DNA of 64,000 nucleotides from Brachycybe producta (GCA_036925085.1 JAUPFP010000007.1:6114058-6178057), one strand, 5' to 3'; positions 1 through 13,437 are shown, numbered from the stretch's first letter. The notes: a model not told the origin generated them from the sequence alone. Translations and numbers: made by a program.

Positions 1-3000
1 TAAAAAAGCTTAAAAAATCGTAAAAAAGCGGAAAAAAGCGTAAAAAACAGCGTAAAAAAGCGTAAAAAGCGTAAAAAAGCGTAAAAAGCGTAAAAAAGCG
101 TAAAAAAAGCTTAAAAAAGCTTAAAAAAAGCATAAAAAGCGTAAAAAAAGCGTAAAAAAAAGCGTAAAAAAGCTTAAAAAAAGCGTAAAAAAGGGTAAAA
201 AAGCGTAAAAAAGCGTAAAAAAAGCGTATAAAAGCGTAAAAAAAGCGTAAATAAAGCGTATAAACGTTTAAAAAAGCGTAAAAAAGCGTAAAAAAGCGTA
301 AACAAGCGTAAAAAAGCGTAAAAAAGCGTAAAAAAGCGTAAAAAAAGCGTAAAAAAGCGTTAAAAAAAGCGTTAAAAAAAAGCGTAAAAAAGCGTAAAAA
401 AAGCATAAAAAAGCGTAAAAAAGCGTAAAAAATCGTAAAAAAGCGTAAAAAGCGTAAAACAGCGTAAAAAGCGTAAAAAAGCATAAAAAATCGTAATAAC
501 AGCATAAATAAAGCGTATAAACTTTTAAAAAAGCGTAAAAAAGCGTAAAACGCGTAAAAAAGCGGAAAAAAGCGTAAATAAAGCGTATAAACGTTTAAAA
601 AAGCGTAAAAAAGCGTAAAAAAAGCGTAAAAAAGCGTAAAAAAAGCGTAAAAAAGCGTAAAAAAGCGTAAAAACAGCGTAAAAAAGCGTAAAAAGCGTAA
701 AAAAGCGTAAAAAAGCGTAATAAAGCTTAAAAAAGCGGAAAAAAGCGGAAAAAAGCGTAAAAAAGCTTTAAAAAAGCGTAAAAAAGCGTAAAAAAAGCTT
801 AAAAAAGCGTAAAAAAAGTGTAAAAAAGCGTAAAAAAAAGCGTAAAAAAAGCGTAAAAAAAGCGTAAAAAAGCTTAAAAAAGCATAAAAAGCGTAAAAAA
901 AGCGTAAAAAGCGTAAAAAAGCGTTAAAAAGCGTAAAAAAGCGTAAAAAAAGCGTAAAAAAGCGTAAAAAAGGCGTAAAAAAAGCGTAAAAAAGCGTAAA
1001 AAAGCGTAAAAAAAGCGCAAACGAGCTTAAAAAAGCTTAAAAAAAAGCGTAAAAAAGCGTAAAATAGCGTAAAAACAGCGTAAAAAAGCTTAAAAACAGT
1101 GTTAATAAAGCGTAAAAAAGCGTAAAAAAGCGTAAAAAAAGCGTAAAAAAAGCGTAAAAAAAGCGTAAAAAAAGCGTAAAAAAGCGTAAAAAAGCGTAAA
1201 AAAGCGTAAAAAGCGTAAAAAAGCGTAAAAAAGCGTAAACGAGCTTAAAAAAGCGTAAAAACAGCATAAAAAAGCGTAAAAACAGCGTAAAAAAGCGTAA
1301 AAAAAGCGTAAAAAAGCTTAAAAAAGCATAAAAAGTGTAAAAAAGCGTAAAAAAAGCGTAAAAGAAGCGTAAAAAAGCTTAAAAAAGCGTTAAAAAGCGT
1401 AAAATATCGTAAAAAAACGTAAAAAAACGTAAAAACAGCGTAAAAAAGCGTAAAAAAAGCGTAAAAAAGTGTAAAAAAGCGTAAAAAAAGCGTAAAAAAG
1501 CGTAAAAAAATCGTGAAAAAGCGTAAAAAAGCGTAAAAATAGCGTAAAAACGTAAAACAAGTGTAAACGAGCTTAAAAAAGCTTAAAAAAGCGTAAAAAA
1601 TCGTAAAAAAAGCGGAAAAAAAGCGTAAAAACAGCGTAAAAAAGCGTAAAAAGCGTAAAAAAGCGTAAAAAAAGCGTAAAAAAAGCGTAAAAAGCGTAAA
1701 AAAGCGTAAAAAAGCGTAAAAAAGCGTAAAAAAAGCTTAAAAAAGCATAAAAAGCGTAAAAAAGCGTAAAAAAGCGTAAAAAAAGCGTAAAAAAAGCGTA
1801 AAAAAAGCGTAAAAAAGCTTAAAAAAAGCATAAAAAAGCTTAAAAAAAGCGTAAAAAAGCGTAAGAAAAGCGTAAAAAAGCGGAAAAAAAGCGGAAAAAA
1901 AGCGGAAAAAGCGGAAAAAAAGCGTAAATAAAGCGTAAAAAAGCGTAAAAAAAAGCGTAAAAAAGCGTAAAAAAGCGTAAAAAAAGCGTAAAAAAGCGTA
2001 AAAAAGCGTAAAAAAGCGTAAAAAGCGTAAAAAAGCGGAAAAAAGCGTAAATAAAGCGTAAAAAAGCGTAAAAAGCGTAAAAAAAGCGTAAAAAAGCGTA
2101 AAAAAAGCGTAAAAAAGCGTAAAAAAAGCGTAAAAAAGCGTAAAAAAGCGTAAAAAAGCGTAAAAAGCGGAATAAAGCGTAAATAAAGCGTAAAAAAAAG
2201 CGTAAAAAAAGCTTAAAAAAAGCGTAAAAAAAGCGTAAAAAAAGCGTAAAAAAGCGTAAAAAGCGTAAAAAAGCGTAAAAAAGCGGAAAAAGTGTAAAAA
2301 GCGTAAAAAAAGCGTAAAAAAAGCGTAAAAAGCTTAAAAAAAGCGTAAAAAAGCGTAAAAAAGGCGTAAAAAAAGCGTAAAAAAGCGTAAAAAAGCGTAA
2401 AAAAGCGTAAAAAAAGCGCAAACGAGCTTAAAAAAGCTTAAAAAAAAGCGTAAAATAGCGTAAAAACAGCGTAAAAAAGCTTAAAAACAGTGTTAATAAA
2501 GCGTAAAAAAGCGTAAAAAAGCGTAAAAAAAGCGTAAAAAAAGCGTAAAAAAAGCGTAAAAAAAGCGTAAAAAAAGCATAAAAAAGCGTAAAAAGCGTAA
2601 AAAAGCGTAAAAAAGCGTAAAAAAGCGTAAACGAGCTTAAAAAAGCGTAAAAAAGCGTAAAAACAGCATAAAAAAGCGTAAAAACAGCGTAAAAAAGCGT
2701 AAAAAAGCGTAAAAAAAGCGTAAAAAAGCTTAAAAAAGCATAAAAAGTGTAAAAAAGCGTAAAAAAAGCGTAAAAGAAGCGTAAAAAAGCTTAAAAAAGC
2801 GTTAAAAAGCGTAAAATATCGTAAAAAAGCGTAAAAAAACGTAAAAAAACGTAAAAACAGCGTAAAAAAGCGTAAAAAGCGTAAAAAAGCGTAAAAAAAA
2901 GCGTAAAAAAGCGTAAAAAGCGTAAAAAAAGCGTAAAAAAGCGTAAAAAAAGCGTAAAAAAAGCGTAAAAAAAGCGTAAAAAAAGCGTAAAAAAGCGTAA

Positions 3001-6000
3001 AAAAGTGTAAAAAAGCGTAAAAAAAGCGTAAAAAAGCGTAAAAAAGCGTAAAAAAATCGTGAAAAAGCGTAAAAAAGCGTAAAAATAGCGTAAAAACGTA
3101 AAACAAGTGTAAACGAGCTTAAAAAAGCTTACAAAAGCGTAAAAAATCGTAAAAAAGCGGAAAAAAAGCGTAAAAACAGCGTAAAAAAGCGTAAAAAGCG
3201 TAAAAAAGCGTAAAAAAGCGTAAAAAGCGTAAAAAAGCGTAAAAAAGCGTAAAAAAGCGTAAAAAAGCGTAAAAAAGCGTAAAAAAAGCTTAAAAAGCAT
3301 AAAAAGCGTAAAAAAGCGTAAAAAAGCGTAAAAAAAGCGTAAAAAAAGCGTAAAAAAGCTTAAAAAAAGCGTAAAAAAGCGTAAAAAAGCGTAAAAAAGC
3401 GTAAAAAAGCATAAAAAAGCGTAAAAAAAAGCGTAAAAAAAAGCGTAAAAAAAAGCGTATAAAAGCGTATAAAAGCGTAAAAAAGCGTAAACGAGCTTAA
3501 AAAAGCTTAAAAAAGCGTAAAAAAGCGTAAAAAAAGCGTAAAAAAGCGTAAAAAAAAGCGTAAAAAAGCGTAAAAAAACGTAAAAAGCGTAAAAAAAGCG
3601 TAAAAAAGCGTAAAAAAGCGTAAAAAGCGTAAAAAAAAGCGTAAAAAAAGCGTAAAAAAAGCGTAAAAAAGCGTAAAAAAGCGTAAAAAAGCTTAAAAAA
3701 GCATAAAAAGTGTAAAAAAGCGTAAAAAAAGCGTAAAAGAAGCGTAAAAAAGCTTAAAAAAGCGTTAAAAAGCGTAAAATATCGTAAAAAAGCGTAAAAA
3801 AACGTAAAAACAGCGTAAAAAAGCGTAAAAAGCGTAAAAAAGCGTAAAAAAAAGCGTAAAAAAGCGTAAAAAGCGTAAAAAAAGCGTAAAAAAGCGTAAA
3901 AAAAGCGTAAAAAAAGCGTAAAAAAAGCGTAAAAAAAGCGTAAAAAAAGCGTAAAAAAAGCGTAAAAAAGCGTAAAAAAGTGTAAAAAAGCGTAAAAAAA
4001 GCGTAAAAAAGCGTAAAAAAGCGTAAAAAAATCGTGAAAAAGCGTAAAAAAGCGTAAAAATAGCGTAAAAACGTAAAACAAGTGTAAACGAGCTTTAAAA
4101 AGCTTACAAAAGCGTAAAAAATCGTAAAAAAAGCGGAAAAAAGCGTAAAAACAGCGTAAAAAAGCGTAAAAAAGCGTAAAAAAGCGTAAAAAAAGCGTAA
4201 AAAAGCGTAAAAAAGCGTAAAAAAAAGCTTAAAAAAGCATAAAAAGCGTAAAAAAGCGTAAAAAAGCGTAAAAAAAGCGTAAAAAAAGCGTAAAAAAGCT
4301 TAAAAAAGCGTAAAAAAGCGTAAAAAAGCGTAAAAAAGCGTAAAAAAGCATAAAAAAGCGTAAAAAAAAGCGTAAAAAAAAGCGTAAAAAAAAGCGTATA
4401 AAAGCGTATAAAAGCGTAAAAAAGCGTAAACGAGCTTAAAAAAGCTTAAAAAAGCGTAAAAAAGCGTAAAAAAAGCGTAAAAAAGCGTAAAAAAAGCGTA
4501 AAAAAGCGTAAAAAAACGTAAAAAGCGTAAAAAAAAGCGTAAAAAAGCGTAAAAAAGCGTAAAAAGCGTAAAAAAAAGCGTAAAAAAAGCGTAAAAAAAG
4601 CGTAAAAAAGCGTAAAAAAGCGTAAAAAAAGCGTAAACGAGCTTAAAAAAGCTTAAAAAAAAGCGTAAAAAAGCGTAAAAATGCGTAAAAACAGCGTAAA
4701 CGAGCTTAAAAAAGCTTAAAAAAGCGTAAAAAGTCGTAAAAAGCGTAAAAAAAGCGTAAAAAAGCGTAAAATAGCATAAAAACAGCGTTAAAAAAGCGTA
4801 AAAAACGTAAAAAAGCGTAAAAAAGCGTAAAAAAAGCGTAAAAAAAGCGTAAAAAAGCGTAAAAAAAGCGTAAAAAAGCGTAAAAAAAGCGGTAAACGAG
4901 CTTAAAAAAGCTTAAAAAAAGCGTAAAAAATCGTAAAGAAGCGTAAAAAAGCGTAAAAAAGCGTAAAAAAGCGTAAAAAGCGTAAAAAAGCGTAAAAAGC
5001 GTAAAAAAGCGTAAAAAAAGCGTAAAAAAAAGCGTAAAAAAGCGTAAAAAAGCGTAAACGAGCTTAAAAAAGCTTAAAAAAAGCGTAAAAAAAGCGTAAA
5101 AAACAGCGTAAACGAGCTTAAAAAAGCTTAAAAAAGCGTAAAAAATCGTAAATGAGCTTAAAAAAGCTTATAAAAAGCGTAAAAAAGCGTAAAAACAGCG
5201 TAAACGAGCTTAAAAAAGCTTAAAAAATCGTAAAAAGCGTAAAAAAGCGTAAAAAAGCGTAAAAAAGCGGAAAAAAGCGTAAATAAAGCGTAAAAAAGCG
5301 TAAATGAGCTTAAAAAAGCTTAAAAAAGCATAAAAAAGCGTAAAAAAAGCGTAAAAAAAGCGTAAAAAAGCGTAAAAAGCGTAAAAAAAGCGTAAAAAAA
5401 GCGTAAAAAAAGCGTAAAAAAGCGTAAAAAAAGCGTAAAAAAGCGTAAAAAAAGCGTAAAAAAGCGTTAAAAAGCGTAAAAAAGCGTAAAAAAAGCGTAA
5501 AAAAAGCGTAAAAAAGCGTAAAAATGCGTAAAAACAGCGTAAACGAGCTTAAAAAAGCTTAAAAAAGCGTAAAAAATCGTAAAAAGCGTAAAAAAAGCGT
5601 AGAAAAAGCGTAAAAAAGCGTAAAATAGCGTAAAATAGCGTAAAAACAGCGTAAAAAAGCATAAAAACAGCGTTAAAAAAGCGTAAAAAACGTAAAAAAG
5701 CGTAAAAAAGCGTAAAAAAAAGCGTAAAAAAGCGTAAAAAGCGTAAAAAAAGCGTAAAAAAGCGTAAAAAAAGCGTAAAAAAAGCGTAAAAAAGTGTAAA
5801 AAAGCGTAAAAAAAAGCGTAAAAAAGCGTAAAAATAGCGTAAAAAAGCGTAAAAACAGCATTAAAAAAGCGTAAAAAACGTAAAAAAGCGTAAAAAAGCG
5901 TTAAAAAAAGCGTAAAAAAGCGTAAAATAGCGTAAAATAGCGTAAAAACAGCGTAAAAAGCGTAAAAACAGCGTTAAAAAAGCGTAAAAAACGTAAAAAA

Positions 6001-9000
6001 GCGTAAAAAAAGCGTAAAAAAGCGTAAAAAAGCGTAAAAAAGCGTAAAAAAAAGCGTAAACGAGCTTAAAAAAGCTTACAAAAAGCGTAAAAAAGCGTAA
6101 AAAAGCGTAAAAAAGCGTAAAAAAAGCGTAAAAAAGCGTAAAAAAGCGTAAAAAAAAGCGTAAACGAGCTTAAAAGCTTAAAAGCTTAAAAAAAGCGTAA
6201 AAAAGCGTAAAAAGCGTAAAAAAGCGTAAAACAGCGTAAAAAAGCATATAAAAGCGTAAAAAGCGTAAAAAAAGCGTAAAAAATCGTAAAAAGCGTAAAA
6301 AAAGCGTAAAAAAGCGTAAAATAGCGTAAAAACAGCGTAAAAAAGCGTAAAAACAGCGTTAAAAAAGCGTAAAAAACGTAAAAAAGCGTAAAAAAGCGTA
6401 AAAAAGCGTAAAAAAAGCGTAAACGAGCTTAAAAAAGCTTTAAAAAAAGCGTAAAAAATCGTAAAAAAGCGTAAAAACAGCGTAAAAAAGCGTAAAAAGC
6501 GTAAAAAAAGCGTAAAAAAGCGTAAAAAAAGCGTAAAAAAGCGTAAAAAAGCGTAAAAAAGCTTAAAAAAGCGTAAAAAGCGTAAAAAAGCGTAAAAAGC
6601 GTAAGAAAGCGGAAAAAAGCGGAAAAAAGCGTAAATAAAGCGTAAAAAAGCGTAAACGAGCTTAAAAAAGCTTAAAAAAGCGTAAAAAAGCGTAAACGAG
6701 CTTAAAAAAGCTTAAAAAAGCGTAAAAAATCGTAAAAAGCGTAAAAAAAAGCGTAAAATAGCGTAAAATAGCGTAAAATAGCGTAAAAACAGCGTAAAAA
6801 AGCGTAAAAAAGCGTAAACGAGCTTAAAAAAGCTTAAAAAAGCGTAAAAAATCGTAAAAAGCGTAAAAAAGCGTAAAATAGCGTGAAATAGCGTAAAAAC
6901 AGCGTAAAAAAGCGTAAAAACAGCGTTAAAAAAGCGTAAAAAACGTAAAAACGCGTAAAAAAGCGTAAAAAAGCGTAAAAAAAGCGTAAAAAAAGCGTAA
7001 AAAAGCGTAAAAAAGCGTAAAAAAGCGTAAAAAGCGTAAAAAAAGCGTAACAAAAGCATAAAAAAAGCGTAACAAAAGCATAAAAAAAGCGTAAAAAAGC
7101 GTAAACGAGCTTAAAAAAGCTTAAAAAAGCGTAAAAAAGCGTAAAAAAAGCGTAAAAAAAGCGTAAAAACAGCGTAAACGAGCTTAAAAAAGCTTAAAAA
7201 AGCGTAAAAAATCGTAAAAAGCGTAAAAAAAGCGTAAAATAGCGTAAAAACAGCGTAAAAAAGCGTAAAAACAGCGTTAAAAAAGCGTAAAAAACGTAAA
7301 AAAGCGTAAAAAAGCGTAAAAAAAAGCGTAAAAAAGCGTAAAAAAGCGTAAACGAGCTTAAAAAAGCTTAAAAAAAGCGTAAAAAAGCGTAAAAAAGCGT
7401 AAAAAAAGCATAAAAAAGCGTAAAAAAGCGTAAAAAAGCGTAAAAAAGCGTAAACGAGCTTAAAAAAGCTTAAAAAAAGCGTAAAAAAGCGTAAAAAGCG
7501 TAAAAAAGCGTAAAAAAGCGTAAAAAAAGCATATAAAAGCGTAAAAAAGCGTAAAAAAGCGTAAAAAAAANNNNNNNNNNNNNNNNNNNNNNNNNNNNNN
7601 NNNNNNNNNNNNNNNNNNNNNNNNNNNNNNNNNNNNNNNNNNNNNNNNNNNNNNNNNNNNNNNNNNNNNNTAAAAAAAGCGTAAAAAAGCGTAAAAGCGT
7701 AAACGAGCTTAAAAAAGCTTAAAAAAGCGTAAAAAAGCGTAAAAATGCGTAAAAACAGCGTAAACGAGCTTAAAAAAGCTTAAAAAAGCGTAAAAAATCG
7801 TAAAAAGCGTAAAAAAAGCGTAAAAAAGCGTAAAATAGCGTAAAATAGCGTAAAAACAGCGTAAAAAAGCATAAAAACAGCGTTAAAAAAGCGTAAAAAA
7901 CGTAAAAAAGCGTAAAAAAGCGTAAAAAAAGCGTAAAAAAAGCGTAAAAAAGCGTAAAAAAGCGTAAAAAAGCGTAAAAAAGCGTAAAAAACAGCGTAAA
8001 AAAGCGTAAAAAGCGTAAAAAAAGCGTAAAAAAGCGTAAAAAAGCGTAAAAAGCGTAAAAAAGCGTAAAAAAAGCGTAAAAAAGCGTAAAAAAGCGTAAA
8101 AAAGCGTAAAAAAGCGTAAAAAAACGTAAAAAAAGCGTAAAAAGCGTAAAAAAAAGCGTAAAAAAGCGTAAAAAGCGTAAAAAAGCGTAAAAAAGCATAT
8201 AAAAGCGTAAAAAAAGCGTAAAAAAGCGTAAAAAAGCGTAAAAAAAGCGTAAAAAAGCTTAAAAAAAGCGTAAAAAAAGCGTAAAAAAAGCGTAAAAAAG
8301 CGTAAAAAAGCGTAAAAAAAAGCGTAAACGAGCTTAAAAAAGCTTAAAAAAAGCGTAAAAAATGGTAAAAAAGCGTAAAAAAGCGTAAGAAAAGCGTAAA
8401 AAGCGTAAAAAAGCGTAAAAAAGCGTAAAAAAAAGCGTAAAAAAGCTTAAAAAAAGCGTAAAAAGCGTAAAAAAGCGTAAAAAAGCGTAAAAAGCGTAAG
8501 AAAGCGTAAAAAAGCGTAAAAAAGCGTAAAAAAAGCATATAAAAGCGTAAAAAAGCGTAAAAAAGCGTAAAAAACAGCGTTAAAAAGCGTAAAAAAGCGT
8601 TAAAAAAGCGTAAAAAAACCGAAAAAAGCGTAAAAAAGCGTAAAAATGTTTAAAAAAGTGTAAAAAGTGTAAAAAAAAGCGTAAAAAAGCATAAAAAAGC
8701 ATAAAAAAGCATAAAAAAGCATAAAAAAGCGTAAAAAAAGAGTAAAAAAGCTTAAAAAAGCGTAAAAAAAGCTTTAAAAAAGCGTAAAAAAGCGTAAAAA
8801 AGCGTAAAAAAAACGTAAAAAAAGCGTAAAAAAGCGTAAAAACAGCGTAAAAAGCGTAAAAACAGCGTTAAAAAAGCGAAAAAAAGCGTAAAAAAGCGTA
8901 AAAAAAGCGTAAAAAAGCGTAAAAAAGCGTAAAAAAAAGCGTAAAAAAGCGTAAAAAAGCGTAAAAAAAGCGTAAAAAAGCGTAAAAAAATCGTAAAAAA

Positions 9001-9405
9001 AAGCGTAAAAAAGCGTAAAAAGCGTAAAAAAGCGTAAAAAGCGTAAAAAAGCGTAAAAAGCGTTAAAAAAAGCGTAAAAAAGCGTAAAAAAGCGTAAAAA
9101 AGCGTAAAAAAAGCGTAAAAAAAGCGTAAAAAAAGCGTAAAAAAGCGTAAAAAGCGTAAAAAAGGGTTAAAAAAAGCGTTAAAAAAGCGTAAAAAAGCGT
9201 AAAAAGCGTTAAAAAAGCGTAAAAAAGCGTAAAAAGTGGTAAAAAAGCGTAAAAAAGCGTAAAAACGTTAAAAAAAAGCGGAAAAAAGCGTAAAAAAAAG
9301 CGTATAAACGTTAAAAAAAAAGTGTAAAAAGTGTAAAAAAACGTAAAAAAGCGTAAAAAAGCGTAAAACAGCGTAAAAAAAGCCTAAAAAAGCATAAAAA
9401 AAGCG
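1..9405. repeat. Minisatellite array, unit about TTTTTTACGC (plus strand GCGTAAAAAA)
   Basis: The whole stretch is made of 9-12-bp units reading GCGTAAAAAA on the plus strand, with the A-run varying from 4 to 8. Variants GCTT, GCAT, GTGT, TCGT and GCGG are scattered through it. A recurring marker, CGAGCTTAAAAAAGCTT, divides the array into larger blocks. Long minus-strand open frames of L/R/F/T/Y residues are artefacts of a stop-poor repeat, not genes. I see no unique sequence inside. Confidence 0.97.
7571..7670. other. Assembly gap of 100 N
   Basis: Exactly 100 N lie inside the satellite. A round number usually marks a gap of unknown size, so the array is probably longer than shown. Confidence 0.99.
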
Positions 9406-11020
9406 TAAAGATAGGATGATAGGATGAAAAGATGAAAGGATGAAAGGATGAATTTATGAATGGATGAATGGATGAAAAGATGAATGGATGAAAGAATGAA
9501 AGGATGAAAAAATGAAAAAAGGTAAGGATGAAAGGATGAAAAGATAAAAGAACAAATGGATGAAAGAATAAAAGAATGCAAGGATGAAAAGATGAAAAGA
9601 TAAATGAATGAAAAGATGAAAGAATGCAAGGATGAAAAGATAAAAAGATAAATGAATGAAAGGATGAAAGAATGAAAGAATGAAAGGATTAATAGATGAT
9701 TGGATGAAAGAATGAAAGGATGAAGGGATGAAAACATGAAAGGATAAAAAGGATAAAAAGAGGCAAGGATGAAAAGATGAAAAGATAAAAGAATGTAAGG
9801 ATGAAAGGATGAATGCATTAATTAATAAATGGATGAAAGGATGAATGGATGAATGGCTGAATAGATGAAAGAATGAATAGATGAATGGATGAAAGGATGA
9901 AAGGATAAAAAAATGAACAGATGAAAGAATGAAAGGATGAAAAAATGAAATTATGAAAGGATGAACAGATAAATGGATGAAAAGAGGCAAGGATGAAAGG
10001 ATGAAAAGATGAAAAAATAAAAGGATGAAAGGATGAATTTATGAATGGATGAATGAATGAAAAGATGAATGAATGAAAGAATGAAAAGATGAAAAAATGA
10101 AAAAAGGTAAGGATGAAAGGATGAAAGGATGAATGGATGAAAGAATAAAAGAATGCAAGGATGAAAAGATGAAAAGATAAATGGATGAAAGGATGAAAGA
10201 ATGCAAGGAAGAAAAGATAAAAAGATAAATGAATGAAAGGATGAATAGATGAATGGATGAAAGAATGAAAGGATGAAGGGATGAAAACATTATAGGATAA
10301 AAAGGATAAAAAGAGGCAAGGATGAAAGGATGAAAAGATAAAAAGATGTAAGGATGAAAGAATGAATGCATTAATTTATAAATGGATGAAAGGATGAATG
10401 GCTGAATAGATGAAAGAATGAATAGATGAATGGATGAAAGGATAAAAAAAATGAACGGATGAAAGGATGAAAGGATGAAAAAATGAAATTATTAAAGGAT
10501 GAACAGATAAATGGATGAAAAGAGGCAAGGATGAAAGGATGAAAAGATAAAAAGATGAAAGGATGAATGAATGAAAAGATGAAAGGATGTATGGATGAAA
10601 GAATAAATGGATGAATGAATGAATAGATGAATTATTGAATTAATGAAAAGATGAATGGATGAAAAATGAATGGATGAAAGGATGAAAATATGAATGGATG
10701 AAAGGATGAAAAGATGAATGGATGAAAAAATGAATGGATGAAAGAATAAAAAAATGAATGGATGAAAGGATGAAAATATGAATGAATGAAAGGATGAAAG
10801 AATGAAAAAATGAAAAGAGGCAAGGATGAAAGGATGAAAAGTTAAAAGGATGAAAGGATGAAAGTATGAATAAATGAATGAATGAAAGAATGAATGAGTG
10901 TATGAATTTATGAATAGATGAATGGATGAAAGGATGAAAGGATGAATGAATGAATGTATGAAAAGATGAAAGAATGAATAGATGAATGAATGAATGGATG
11001 AATAGATGAATGGAAGAATA
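9406..11020. repeat. Second satellite, unit about ATGAAAGG / ATGAATGG
   Basis: Tandem 8-bp (in places 4-bp) units ATGAAAGG, ATGAATGG and ATGAAAAG run without interruption from the end of the GCGTAAAAAA array. Longer internal duplications exist: the stretch near 9384-9800 resembles that near 10020-10360. Minus-strand frames rich in H/P/F/I/L/S are by-products of the repeat. Confidence 0.95.
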
Positions 11021-11119
11021 GTAAAATCTGCAGTTGTATAGCTTGGTTTACTAGTAAAATCTGCAGGGTTATAGCTTGGTTTACTAGTAAAATCTGCAGG
11101 GGTATAGCTTGGTTTACTC
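11021..11119. repeat. Three 33-bp tandem units between two satellites
   Basis: GTAAAATCTGCAG begins at 11021, 11054 and 11087. Each copy continues into a TATAGCTTGGTTTACT-type segment. The copies differ only by a few bases after CTGCAG. The block sits exactly at the junction between the ATGAAAGG and GGGGTAAAAG arrays and matches neither. Confidence 0.93.
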
Positions 11120-12810
11120 ACCATAAAAAGGGGGTAAATGGGGGTAAAATAGGGATAAAGGAGAATGCAATGGGTACAAGAAGAGTAAAGGGTTTAAAAA
11201 TGGGGTAAAAAGGGTAAAAGATAAAAGAGGATAAAAAGGGTATAAATAGGGGGTAACAATGGGTTGAAGTGGTAAAAGGAGGTAAAATGGGGTAAAATGA
11301 GGGTAGAAAAAAATAAAAGGGAGTCAAAAGGTGTAAAAGGGGAATAAATAGGGGTAAAAGGTGCTAAAATAGAGATAAAAAGGGGGGTAAAAGGAGGTAA
11401 AACTGGGATAAAAAGGATAAAAGGGGAGTAAAAGGGGTAAAAAAAGAGTAAAAGGGGTATAACGGAAATAAAAGGAAGGGTAAAAGGAGAGTAAAACAGG
11501 TAAAGAGAGTAAAAAAGGTAAAAGAGGGTTAAAGGGGTAAAAGGGAAGTAAAAGTGGGTGTAAAAGGGGAGTAAAAGAATAAAAAAGGTTAAAGGGGGTA
11601 AACGGGGATAAAAGTAGAACAAAAAAGGGGTAAAAGAAGAGTGAAAGAGTAAAAGGGAGTAAAAGGAAGGTAAATATGGGGTAAAAGAGAGGTAAAAGGA
11701 AAGGGGGTAAAAGGTGGATAAAAGTGGTTTAAAGGAGGTAAAAGGAAGGTAAAGAAGGTAAAAGGGGGTAAAATAGGGGTAAAAAGTGGTAAAATGGAAA
11801 TAAAAAGAGGGGAAAAGGTGGTAAAGATGGGTTACGAGGTAAAAGTGGGATAAAATGAAGGGTAAGAGGGATTAAAATATGGTAAAAAGGGATCAAAAAA
11901 GTAGGCAGGAATAAAAGGTGGAGAAAAAGGTAAAAGGGGAGAAAAAGGTAAAAAGAGGGTAAAACGGGAATAAAAGAGATAAAAGAGGGTTAAAGGGTGT
12001 AAAAAAGGTAAAAGGGGGTAAAACAGAAAAAAAGTTGGTAAAAAAGGGAATAATAGAGGGGTAAATGAGGGGTAAAAAAGGGGTAAAAATAAAAGGGGAT
12101 TAAAGGGGTAATAAAGGTAAAAGGTGGTAAAAAGAAGGGTAAAAAGGAGGTATAAGGAGTTAAAGAAGTTAAATGTGGGGTCAAAAAGAAGTAAAAGGAA
12201 AAAAGAGGGTATAAAATCAGTAGAAGAAGGTAAAAGTGGGGTAAAATGGTATAAAAGGGTGGTAAAAAACAGGTAAAGGGGGTAAAATGAAAGTAAAAGA
12301 GTAAAAGGGGGTAAAAGAAAGGTAACAGGGGCTAAAGAGGTAAGTAGGAGTTATGGGGTAAAAAGGGGATAAAAGAAGGTAAAAGGTGTGTAAAAAGGCA
12401 TTAAAGGAGGTACAGGGGAATAAAAAAGGGTAAAAGGAGGTACAGGAAATAAAAGGAGGGTAAAAGGAAGTACAGGGGGATAAAAGGAGGGTAAAAGGAG
12501 GTACAGGGGATAAAAGGAGGGTAAAAAGATCTAAAAGAGGAATAAAAAATGGTAAAAGAGCATAAATGGCATAAATGGGGTTAAAAAGGAAAACAAAGGG
12601 GTACTTGGGGTTACAAGGAGGGTAAAAGGGAGAGTATAATTGGGTGAAAGGGGCTAATAGGGGGTAAAAGGGTAGTAAAAAGGGGTAAAAGGGGCTAAAA
12701 AAGGTAAAAGGGGGTAAAAAGTTAAAGGGTAAAAGGGAGGTAAAAGGGGTTAAAATGGAGTAAAAGGAGAATAAAACTGGGGTAGAAGGATGGTAAAAAA
12801 TGAGAGGTAC
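11120..12810. repeat. Third large satellite, unit about GGGGTAAAAG
   Basis: Degenerate 8-12-bp units of the form GGGGTAAAAG, GGGTAAAA and AGGATAAAAG follow one another with variable G and A runs. Near 12390-12530 a longer 35-40-bp repeat, AAAAGGAGGTACAGG plus filler, recurs four or five times. Minus-strand frames rich in P/F/L/Y/S are not genes. Confidence 0.94.
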
Positions 12811-13437
12811 CAACAGACTTAAAAATACCATAAAAAGTCAATGATATTCCATACATGAATTATATTTTATGATTATATTTTAATCAATAATTTTTTTATG
12901 AAAATGGTGGAAATGTTTGTTAACACATAGCCTATATATAGATACAGGCCTGCCAGCTTCAAAATTTCAATACTCGTAAAATGGCCGCCATTTACCCGAT
13001 GTACTCGCCAGGTAGTGCAACCTGTGAATACTTACAAATGTCATTTTGTTGTGTATTCTATTGGTTTTGACTCATTGTTTAAAATTGTGCTATACTGTTA
13101 TTTCTTAAGAAAAATTAAGTTGATTTTCAATTTTGTTTTAATTTATTTTATAAAATTTGTTCAAAAAATGTTTACGTTCAATATAAGTGATTTTTTTAAA
13201 AAATTTGATTTTTTTCCCCTACAATATTTTTTTTTTTTCATATTTTTTTTTTTTAAAAAAATTGCATTTTTTAAAATTTGCTATGAATAACCCAAATAAT
13301 TTTAATTTAAATATATTTACATAATTTACAATAAAAACACTTAGGAATTTCATTAATTGGCTAATTAAAATGCATATTGTTTTTGAAATTGAAATGTTTA
13401 CCAATTTGAAATAGAAATAATTATATATATATTTTGC
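12811..13437. other. AT-rich spacer without a recognisable gene
   Basis: This is unique AT-rich sequence with long T and A runs. A short segment near 12930-12960 (TAGATACAGGCCTGCCAGCTTC) is nearly the reverse complement of one at 16033-16060 (GAAGCCGGCAGGCTTGTATC). It could be a remnant of element ends, but it is too short to call. No convincing coding exon was seen. Confidence 0.6.

Noticed and set aside
1037-9400. Long minus-strand open frames of LRFFTLFYAF-type protein
   Set aside because: They follow the 10-bp satellite in a stop-poor frame. Composition and period match the DNA repeat, and there are no other coding signs.
1-9405. CRISPR-like array
   Set aside because: Units are contiguous with no unique spacers, and the genome is eukaryotic.
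9384-12831. Minus-strand frames rich in H/P/F/I/S and P/F/L/Y
   Set aside because: Translation artefacts of the ATGAAAGG and GGGGTAAAAG arrays.
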